DNA of 64,000 bases from Pogostemon cablin. Taxonomy: Eukaryota; Streptophyta; Magnoliopsida; Lamiales; Lamiaceae. Shown one piece after another: positions 19,915-29,147 of this stretch. The translations under genes were made by a program, and so were the position numbers. The notes beneath the pieces were generated by a model. The model ran no database searches and was not told the origin of the DNA. It worked only from the letters and a program-made list of their open reading frames with translations. Where the stretch lies: NCBI GenBank assembly GCA_023678885.1, contig CM042965.1:27819777-27883776 (forward strand). The letters run 5' to 3'. Position 1 is the stretch's first letter; each line of letters begins with the position of its first letter.

Positions 19915-22900
19915 CTGGATCGGAGGATAGTCTTCTCTCATCTTTACTTTCAAGTACTTCTATCCTCTCTTATTTTCTGTACTAACCATCTCACCCTTCT
20001 TTGTCACTGAAATATGACTCTTTAAATTCATTTTCTCCCATGACTGGCTTGATTCCTTCTTGTCAATCTTCCATTCAATTGTAGGCTCAACCTGCGTAGC
20101 AAAATAAGGATCAAACAAGTTAGAATTTTCAACATCAATATAAGAATAAAAATTCGGAGGTATGTTCGGAGGCTTCAGATATGGATCATCCATCTTTACT
20201 GCAACTAAAAGATTATCAAATATCTCATTAGAGTTAGTAGTAGGAAAAGTAAGAGATACGCCTGGTCCTACGATCTCCTCTACCACTTCAATGCTTTGGC
20301 TCTTTTACTTCTCTTCCTTAGCAGCAGGCTTCATCCCCACTTCAACAGTGGACCTCTTATTCCGATTCACACTAGCATTGCCCAATGAAAATAGCTTCTC
20401 AAGATAATCAATACATGCATCATTAGACAAATTCTCAAGCTCTGCATCAGAAAGGATAAAGTTCTTATCATGCTCTGTGTCCATTACATCCACAGACTTG
20501 CACTGCTGCTGATCCGTGGGCCACTGCATCTCCTTATTCAAAGAAAAGACAATCTCCTTATCATCAGCCCTAAGCCTCAACTCTCCTTTGAACACATCAA
20601 TCAGAGCCCTTCCAGTTGCAAGGAATGGATGCCCCAAGATCAGAGGCCCACCATCCTTTTCATCCTCCATGTTAAGTACAAGGAAATCCACAGGAAAAGT
20701 CAAATTCGACACCTTCACTAGCACATCTTCAATCACTCCCTCGGGGTATGTCAACGATCGATCTGCTAACTGTAGGGCAACAGATGCAGGTTTCAACTCC
20801 CCCAAACCAAGCTTCTTGAACACTGATAAAGACATCAAATTTATACTGGCTCCTAAATCACACAGTGCTCTCCTAGATGGTCCTTTTCCAATCTCACAGG
20901 GAATGATGAAGCTCCCTGGATCCTTCAATTTTTCTGGAAGCTTTTTCTGAATAATAGAGCTGCAGTTCTCTGTCAAATTCACTGTCTCCACACTGTTAAG
21001 CTTCCTCTTTCTGGAGATAAGTTCCTTGATGAACCTTGAATAATGTGGCATCTCTTCCAATGCTTCCGAGAAAGGAATAGTGACTTGGACATCCCTCATA
21101 ACATCAGTGAACTTACGGAACTTCTCATCAAGGCTTTTTGACATGAATCTTTGAGGGAAAGGAATTGGTACCTTTGTAATTGGAAGTCCCAAACTGTCTC
21201 TCTCGAATACCTGTTCTGCTTCTCTCAGTTTCTTCGCTCTCTGCCACTTTTTATCAGAAATTTCCAGATCAGATTGACTCTGTACAGAATTCAGACGCGC
21301 AGAAAACCCTGGAGGGCAGCTCGCCGGCTCACTCGGCTCGAGCGGAGGTCGAGCGGTGCTGAGCTAGGTCCCACCTAAACTGGAAGACACGTCGGAACTA
21401 GCCAGAGTCCTGCTCGGCAGCATCTGAACCTGCTCGGCAGTCTGCTCGGGCCGAGCCGATAGCCGAGCGGCATCTGAGTGGCTCGGTTCTTCCTCTGTTC
21501 CGTTCTGTTTCTGTTCTGTATCATTCTGAATCAGTTCTGTTACGTCCCGCATTAGTTCTGGACCTTTACACTGCTTCCCGGACCTCAAAGTGATCGCATT
21601 TACACTCTCTTTTGGATTTATTTCTGTATCTGAAGGAAACTTCCCTTTCTGAAACTGCACTTGCTGCTGATTTACTGTAGAGGATATATGTCCTATGGTA
21701 TATGACAAATTCTTCAACTGCTTGTTCACTTCCTCATTCTGTTTGGTCATATTCAAGTCCATGAGAACAATGCAGTTATTGATCTTTTTTATGTCGGCAT
21801 CATTCTTCTTCATGTATCTTGCTAACACATCGTCAATACTGGACTTCCCTTCTTCAGTCTTAGCGCCATGATCAAAATTAGGAGGATATGGAACTGCATT
21901 ATTCGGATTTGAATAAGAGAAGTTCTCATGCCTCTGATTCTGCCAATTGCCTCCTTGATTATTAGGACCTCCCCCTTGGATATTCCTCTGGTTCGAATTA
22001 CCTTGAGGGTACCTATTTCCTTGCCAATTTTGAGGAGCTCTCGAACCCTGAAGACTCTGCCCCATAGCCCAATTAGCATCCTCGATCTCTTGAAGGTTCA
22101 TCACCACATCATCACTTGCAGACCCTCGGTTGTCTCCCCCATTATTACCTGATATCAGAGTAATCAGGTTCTTATTCATCTGTTCCAATTGAGCGACAAC
22201 CTTATCATTCTTATCAGCTTCAGAAAATTTCTCTTCAACCTTTGCAACTTTACCAAGTATATAAGTCCCTCAGATCCTCTCAGATGGCCAATCCCTTGAG
22301 TTCAAAGAGATATCATCAAATAATTTCTCTACGGCATTGGATGTTTTGCCAAAAATTGTTCCTCCCGCAGAAGCATCAACCAACACTCTAGATTCGTTGT
22401 CAAGGCCATTATAGAAGACACTGATGAGTTGAGACTTTTTGAATCCATGTTGTGGGCATCTCCTCAACGCATCAGTAAACCTTTCCCAGGCCTCTCCAAA
22501 CGACTCATCTCTCCGCTACTTGAATTGATTGATCTCCTGTTTCAGTAAAAGAACCTTTCCTGGTGGCATAAATCGATCCACGAACAACTGCTGCAACTCA
22601 GTCCAGTTTGAGCAACTGTCTCCCTTTAGCTTATCATACCACTCCCTTGCCTTATCAACCAATGAAAACTGAAAAAGCCTCATCTTCCATCTATCATTAG
22701 TAGCATCAGCAGCTTTTACTGTATCCATGTAGCTGTTGAAACGCTTAAGATGGCCATAGGGCTCATCAAAAATGCCTCCGGCAAAGGGATTTCTCTCCAC
22801 CATATTGATCAGGGCTGGCCTTATGTCGTTCGCTTCATTAGCTCGAACGGCTCCAACTATGCCTGGTCCTCCCAGGTTGGTGGACTTAAAAGTTTCTCTG

Positions 22901-23151
22901 ATGACGATGTCATCCTCATTGACTCTTTCTCCCATTGATGCTGTTTCAGGTTCTGTCTCAAATTTTGATTCAAACTCCGATTCAGCCTCTTCTAGGATAG
23001 CCTGATTCTCAATCTGCACTTCTTCCTCCTCTAAAATTGCTTTAGGAGGTGCTTTGGTATTCTTTGAATTTACTCTTCTTTTCCTCGCAGAAGCTTCAAT
23101 TTTCGGATCAAATTCAAGATCTTGTGCTCTCGTCTTTGACCTAGTTTGCAT
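19915..23151 (-). pseudogene. Element C gag-protease (several breaks)
   Basis: Start MQTRSKTRAQDLEFDPKIEA at 23151, the usual basic Gag start. The Gag domain has WTELQQLFVDRFMPPGKVLL and, after stops near 22516, RRCPQHGFKKSQLISVFYNGL and DWPSE. A Gln/Asn/Gly-rich segment follows (21,900-22,080), then the motif-array linker, where a stop falls at about 21,364. Protease lies in 20305-21192 (FIIPCEIGKGPSRRALCDLG, then ASINLMSLSVFKKLG; GHPFLATGRALIDVFKG). The last part (from 20286) ends KYLKVKMREDYPPIQ after a frame break near 19960, the same tail as in element A. No pol enzymes. Confidence 0.88.
21332..21486 (-). repeat. GCTCGGC/GCCGAGC motif array in element C gag-protease linker
   Basis: Repeated GCTCGGC, GCCGAGC and GCTCGAGC cores in the linker between Gag and protease, where A and B carry the GGTTCGACC array. 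On the minus strand it reads through LSARPEQTAEQ. Shorter and less regular than the A array. Confidence 0.75.
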
Positions 23152-23245
23152 GCAACTTCAAGAAAAATCCAAAGTAAAATAATTAAATCCCAAAGAAAAT
23201 ATTCTAATTAACTAAGTAATAAAAGAAAATAAATAATTAAAACTG

Positions 23246-23263
23246 TCCCGGCACAACGGCACC
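23246..23263 (-). promoter_or_regulatory. Altered primer-binding site of element C
   Basis: Minus strand TGGTGCCGTTGTGCCGGGA resembles the tRNA-Asp complement with a C-to-T change and an inserted base. It sits next to the LTR start at 23271. Whether it still primes is unclear. Confidence 0.7.
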
Positions 23264-23270
23264 AAAAACT

Positions 23271-25260
23271 TGATAGGCTTTTTGTGTGCACTATAATTAA
23301 ATCCTCAAGTATAAGGATGTCAATTGTAGTAGCAAGTACCCAAGTTAAATTATCTATCCCGCTAAGACAGTTAATTATTTATTTACTATGAATTACTAAT
23401 TAATCAGAATTGTGTAACCGATTTTCAAAGTGATTTTGTAATGAATTAATTATCTAAATTACTGAAAATATAAATAACTAAATTATTAAAAAGCGATAAA
23501 AATAAAAGCAAGTTTCTAATCAAGAGATAACGAACAGTTCTAAGGTATCAGGTAGAGACCAATTAATTTGGGTTATTAAACTTACGATTGTTCATTCATG
23601 CAGTTTCACTGAAAATACACCACATATCACTGTTATCCCACCGAATATGATTCGATTCTAAGCTAACAGTATAATCTGGTTTGAATCCTAAGGTGCGCAA
23701 ATATTACCAAGCCTTATTCCTAAATACTAATCCAGCGAACAACAATACCTCCGGATGGTAAGTTCGACTAACAAGATATTTTCTGGAATTACTACAAGGT
23801 TCTATTCACTTCCTACTTGATTGTCTAATTGCATTGTTCCACTAAACTAATCAAGTATTTGATTCACCATTTCATGAAATTAAAGTGCTTATAGCGGAGC
23901 TACTCTAATCTCTAACAGATAGACAATACCAATCATGAACGCACACAAGCTCACACAATAATCCAAGCATTATAACGGATGTCATGAATATATTATGAAG
24001 ACGTTACGAAGCAGATAAGCAAGTCTTAATAAAATAAGTAAAATCAAAAGATCAACTGCATAAAATCCTAATCTTTGGTCTAAATCCCCAAATCAATTAA
24101 ATCAATCCATCAAATCCTAGAACTGTATATAAAATTAGCCCATGAGGTCACAAGCAACACTCATGGCTAAGCAATTCATACCAAAAATCAAAGTAAAAGG
24201 AAGGAAAAGATAGGAATTATGAAACCCTAGTGTAGACGTAGTCTTTCGTTCCTTCTCCGTCTCTCCAATTGCTCGATTCTCCCTCAATTAGCACTTGGAA
24301 CCCTCTTGGAAGTGGATGGATGGTGAAATCAGGTTGTAAATCTGATATGGAGGTGTTGGAGGTGTGAATTGATGATGGGTTATGGATGGGTCCTCTCCAA
24401 TTTGTGTTTTGATCTCCCAAATTATTTCTAGGACTGATGCAGGGCTTTTTCGCGATCAAAACTGCTTCAGAATCGCGATTTGAGGGTATATATACACTGC
24501 TACATCGAACAGGCCCCGTCTGGGCCCTGAACTGGGCCGCTCGGCACCTTGCTCGAGCCGAGCTCATGGCCAAGCCGCCCCCAAACCTACCGAGCAGAAT
24601 ATAGATGAAACGGGAACGTCGTGTAGGCTCTGAGGGCACCCCACTCGGCTGGAAACTCGCAAAATAAGGGTTCCGCTCGAGCCGAGCGACCTCTCGAGCT
24701 GCGGAGACTGCGCTGCGTGATTTCACTGTTTTGAGCATAACTTCTTCATTCGGACTCCAATTTGGATGATTTTTGCGCTCACGCGTTCCTCTTTTCCTTG
24801 GCTTTCTATAAATATAAAGAACTCTCAGAAAATCCAACATTTGGATATTTGAATATGTAAAAAGTTATGCAAAGTGGCTGCTCGGTACAGCAAGCGCGAC
24901 ATTAGCACTTTGATCATAACTTTCTCGTTTGGAATCCAATTGGGTGTTCTTTACGTCAAAACGACCCTCTCTTCTGTGGCTTTCCAACTATATATCATAT
25001 GATCAATTTGGACTTCTATAAGAATACAGAAATTTGTGCAACATGGACTGTATTTTTCAGCATTCCTTCTCACTTTCACTCCTCATTCCAACTTTGAACT
25101 TTTGATCATGTTTTACCCTTCAAAACTCAACAAAACACCTTAGTAGCATCTTAATTATGCAAGATATGAAAACCATGCCATTCTATACAAAATCATGGCC
25201 ACATTCTATCAAAAACGGTGTAATGTGAGACCTAAAATACGTGAAATTCCACTCTCAAAA
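23271..25260 (-). repeat. Element C right LTR (5' LTR)
   Basis: TGATAGG...CTCTCAAAA, collinear with 16308-18298. The motif array at 24538-24689 shows several differences from the left copy, for example loss of one GCCGAGC core. Confidence 0.93.
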
Positions 25261-25265
25261 AGTAT
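25261..25265. repeat. Target-site duplication AGTAT (right) of element C
   Basis: Direct copy of 16303-16307; the B LTR resumes after it. Confidence 0.9.
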
Positions 25266-26220
25266 GGATTAAAAATGTGCAATCTTATATAAAATAAACC
25301 ACAAGTAATGTTGTACGGAGTATACACACGAAATACAAATTAACTTATGAAACCTTCATAACCCTAGAACTACCGAAGTGGCTCTAGCCCATGATTGATC
25401 TAAGAACAATCATGGTTAGTTGGACCAATCTTACTTGAATCTCCAGCTGAACCTCTGTCACAGCTCTCCTACTCTCCTCTTGTGTTGTTGATGATGATCC
25501 CTTTCTTCTTTCTTTTCGTCCTTATTTCCTTGACTGCATGAGTTTTATACTTGTAATCACGTCTCTAGGGCTTGGAATGGGCTTTTCAAGTGATCCCACG
25601 CGTTTTAGCCTCGAAAATCTGGATAAGGTAAGTTCCCGCACGATGATTCGACCTCATCAAACAAGTCGAACCACTGGCCGTAGGTCAAACCACAGGTCGA
25701 ACCTACCTACTGGAAGTATTCTGCACTTGGTTCGACCTCTTGTACAGGTCGAACCCCTCGGGTCTTGGTCGAACCACAGGTCGAACCCCAACACTAGACA
25801 ATTTCTGCTCCTGGTTCGACCAACCATCAGGTCGAACCCCAACGTCGTGGTCGAACCCATCTTCTCGCGAACTGTTCGACCATGGTTCGACCTGACAGAC
25901 AGGTCGAACCCCTTGAGTCGTGGTCGAACCTTCCTTCTGCACACTTTGCAATGCTGGTTCGACCTGTAGGAGAGGTCGAACCCTCCTCCAACAGGTCGAA
26001 CCCACCTCTCTCCTTGGCGGTTCGCGTGGTATCGACTACGTCTCTTCGATTCTTGGCACTTCCACTCTGATTTTGCTATGAAAACCACTTAAATAGCTCC
26101 ACTAACACCTGATTCATGCTAATTCACAATATATATAGGTTTTCGACCTATTTCCACCTCAAAACTCTCCAAAACTAGCACAAAACATGCTGCCAAACTT
26201 GTGAATTTACACACTCATCA
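25266..26220 (-). repeat. Element B 5' LTR, second segment
   Basis: Continues the LTR broken at 16307 and ends TTACACACTCATCA. Collinear with 26950-27876 of LTR D. It contains a motif array of four to five units. Confidence 0.9.
25646..26002. repeat. Expanded GGTTCGACC/GGTCGAACC array in LTR B
   Basis: Four to five units of about 80-95 bp with the opposing-core layout seen in the gag array, but here in LTR sequence. Element A has only one short unit at the corresponding LTR site. Confidence 0.88.
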
Positions 26221-26231
26221 AACCAAAAACT
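26221..26231. other. 11-bp remnant between two LTRs
   Basis: AACCAAAAACT separates LTR B from LTR D. Its left part equals the start of the polypurine side (AACCC...) and its right part equals the PBS-proximal end (CCAAAAACT) of these elements. This fits deletion of a whole internal region by joining at a short CC match. Confidence 0.65.
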
Positions 26232-27876
26232 TGATGAGCGTTTTCTCAACACACAACTTTAATCCCCAAGTATGAAGGATATCAATTGTAGTTCCGAAGG
26301 TGACCAAGTTAAATATCGAATCCACGGGACGGATAAATATTACTTTCGTTATTTTCTAGCAATTATGACTATATTGAGAATTATATTTGTAGGTTTGTAA
26401 ACTAAGTAATAATAAAAATAGAAAATAAATAACAAGAACAAGAAAATAGTAGTTGTGATCAAATAAGATAATAGGTAGTTCGTCAAGCCATCCAGTTTCA
26501 TTCATTAATTCACACACGGTGTGTCGATGTCCGACTCTGCCTTGTGGTTTATGGACGCATCGCTAGACCATGCAAATCTATTCTATAGACACAAATAGAT
26601 AAGCTTTTGACACGTGTGAGTATCCTCAGAGCAAGACGAATACTTTATCTCCCTTTCTAGGTACTATCATAATCAATTATTTCATGTGCACTTAGTACTC
26701 TAACCCGATTTGATCTCCCTTTTTAGGTACTATAAAGTTATACTATTAATCCTACTTTTTAACCAGAATTCAATTCAATTAACAAACATTCATATAAGAC
26801 GGTTCTAATAAAACCTCGGAATCCCTTCACTTAGAATTATAACAATAAACCCTGCTCATTAGTGAACGCACTCAACCAATAACCATGTCATGCATTCAGA
26901 CTCTACACAACAATTATTGATGCACAAAACGACTATGAGTATGGATTAAAAACGTGCAATCTTATATAAAATAAACCACAAGTAGTGTTGTACGGAGTAT
27001 ACACACGAAATACAAATTAACTCATGAAACCTTCATAACCCTAGAACTACCGAAGTGGCTCTAGCCCATGATTGATCTAAGAACAATCATGGTTAGTTGG
27101 ATAAATCTTACTTGAATCTCCAGCTGAACCTCTGTCACAGCTCTCCTACTCTCCTCTTGTGTTGTTGATGATGCTCCCTTTCTTCTTTCTTTTCGTCCTT
27201 ATTTCCTTGACTGCATGAGCCTCCTTTTATACTTATAATCACGTCTCTAGGGCTTGGAATGGGCTTTTCAAGTGATCCCATGCGTTTTGGCCTCGAAAAT
27301 CCGGATAAGGTAAGTTCCCGCACGATGGTTCGACCTCGTTAAACAAGTCAAACCACTGGCCGCAGGTCGAACTACAGGTCGAACCTACTTATTGGAAGTA
27401 TTCTGTACTTGGTCCGACCTCTTGTACAGGTCGAACCCCTCGGGTCTTGGTCGAACCACAGATCGAACCCCAACACTGGATAATTTTTGCTCCTGGTTGA
27501 CCAAGTCAAACCCATCTTCTCGCGAACTGGTTCGACCATGGTTCGACCTGACAGACAGGTCGAACCCCTTGAGTCGTGGTCGAACCTTCCTCCTGCACAC
27601 TTTGTAATGCTGGTTCGACCTATAGGAGAGGTCGAACCCTCTTCCAACAGGTCGAACCCACCTCTCTCCTTGGCGGTTCGCGTGGTCTCGACTTCGTCTC
27701 TTTGATTCTTGGCACTTCCACTCCGATTTTGCTATGAAAACCACTTAAATAGCTCCACTAACACCTGATTCTTGCTAATTCACAATATATATAGGTTTTC
27801 CACCTATTTCCACCTCAAAACTCTCCAAAACTAGCACAAAACATGCTACCAAACTTGTGAATTTACACACTCATCA
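26232..27876 (-). repeat. LTR D (B family)
   Basis: TGATGAGCG...CACTCATCA, 1.65 kb, same subfamily as LTR B. Contains CCATGATTG and its inverse CAATCATGG near 27066-27093 (a hairpin) and a motif array at 27327-27659. It is probably the 5' LTR of an element whose body is deleted. Confidence 0.88.
27327..27659. repeat. Motif array in LTR D, shorter than in LTR B
   Basis: Same units as 25646-26002, but about one unit is contracted around 27484-27515, where a core is reduced to GGTTGACC and a neighbouring unit is missing. This shows copy-number change within the subfamily. Confidence 0.85.
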
Positions 27877-28205
27877 GGTACTATGAAGTTATACTCTTTA
27901 TCCTACTTATTAATCCAAATACGATTCAATTAACAAGTATATAAGATAGTTCTAATGAGACTTCGGAATCCCTTCACTTAGAATCATAACATGGAGTCCT
28001 GCTCAGCAGTGAACGCACTCAATCAATAATCAAGATATGTATTCAGACTCTATATAACAATTAATGATGCACAAAACAACTCTGAGTAAGAATTAAAAAA
28101 TATAATCTTACATAAAATAAACCACAAGTAGTGTTGTACGGAGTATACACACGGAAGTTCAATTAACTTATAAAACCTTCATAAACCCTAGAACTACCAA
28201 AGCAG

Positions 28206-28457
28206 TTCTAGCCCATGATTGATCGAAGAACAATCATGGTGGTTGGATAGATCTTATCTGTAGTCTTGAAAATTACAAGATAAATTAAGATGCGAAGTAA
28301 ACCCTAGATGTGGGTGCCGTCGCATAAGTGGTTCTAGCCCATGATTGATCGAAGAACAATCATGGTAGTTGGATAGATCTTACCCGTAGTCTTGAAAATT
28401 AAAAGATAAATTAAGATGCGAAGTAAACCCTAGATGCGGGTGCCGTCGCATCTTTCT
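28206..28457. repeat. 126-bp tandem duplication in LTR E
   Basis: Two adjacent copies from TTCTAGCCCATGATTGATCG (28206 and 28332) with a few differences. The unit includes the CATGATTG...CAATCATG hairpin and a GATAGATCTTA segment that are single-copy in LTRs B and D. Confidence 0.85.
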
Positions 28458-28702
28458 CAGTCTTGAATCTTCACATGGTTCTCACTTGATTCGACAGACA
28501 AATCTCTCTCCACAGCTCCATGGATGGTGGTAGGGTTTCGGATGTTGTGTAGAATGAAGGTGGTGAATGGCTCTTCTTTCCCTTGCGTAGGGTCTTCCTT
28601 TTATACTCATGAGCTCTTCTTATCTTTTTGGACAAAAACACACACTGGAGGTGTAAAAATATAGATCTGGACGTGTCCTGCCCATAACTTCAACCAATGG
28701 CC

Positions 28703-28953
28703 TTGGTCGAACCACAGGTTGAATCGACGTGTAACACACTAGCAGGTCTAGAGTTCGACCCGAATGGCACCTCGAATCAGAAGCTTTCCGGTCGAACTGC
28801 AGCTGCTTCTCTTTAGGCTTCTAGTTCTACCATAGTTTGACCAAATGGCTTGGTCGAACCACACTTTCGTGGTCGAACCACACCTCTGCCAATCTTTCGA
28901 CATATGATTTGACCAGAGATGCTGGTCGAACCTCTCACTGCTTGGTCGAACCG
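28703..28953. repeat. Degenerate motif array in LTR E
   Basis: About three damaged units of the GGTTCGACC/GGTCGAACC type (for example GTTTGACC, ATTTGACC). The oldest-looking array in the nest. Confidence 0.75.
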
Positions 28954-29147
28954 GGCATCTTCAGCACCTTTTCTCTGATTTCGATCACTTCTATCCCATT
29001 TTCCTTCGAAAATCCACTCAAACGGACTCAAACGCACCTGATTCGTGACTTTCTACAATACAACTCGATTTATCGTGACTTAAGATCAAAATTTACATCA
29101 TTATCACACGAATCAGAGCTCAAAACACGTGAATTTATACACTCATC

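Larger units (their letters stand above)
16308..25260 (-). mobile_element. Element C: non-autonomous Athila-like LTR retrotransposon, second family
   Basis: A 9.0-kb minus-strand element with LTRs of about 1.99 kb (16308-18298 and 23271-25260), a tRNA-Asp-like but altered PBS, a terminal polypurine tract and a gag-protease region. There is no reverse transcriptase, RNase H or integrase. The LTRs differ at roughly forty to fifty positions counted by eye. One change alters the right terminus (CTCAACA to CTCAAAA). LTR sequence and repeat motif differ from A and B, so it is a separate family with the same reduced layout as A. Confidence 0.92.
27877..29147 (-). repeat. Truncated LTR E (related subfamily)
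   Basis: Starts abruptly at GGTACTATGAAG, an internal LTR position (compare 3206 and 26726), and ends TTATACACTCATCA like other LTRs here. It is more divergent than B/D. The missing part would lie left of the nest, outside the window, if the B/D compound is inserted into it. Confidence 0.78.

Noticed and set aside
25538..26088. Overlapping open frames on both strands across the LTR B array (also 27372-27744)
   Set aside because: The palindromic GGTTCGACC/GGTCGAACC units lack stop codons in several frames, which creates long spurious frames.
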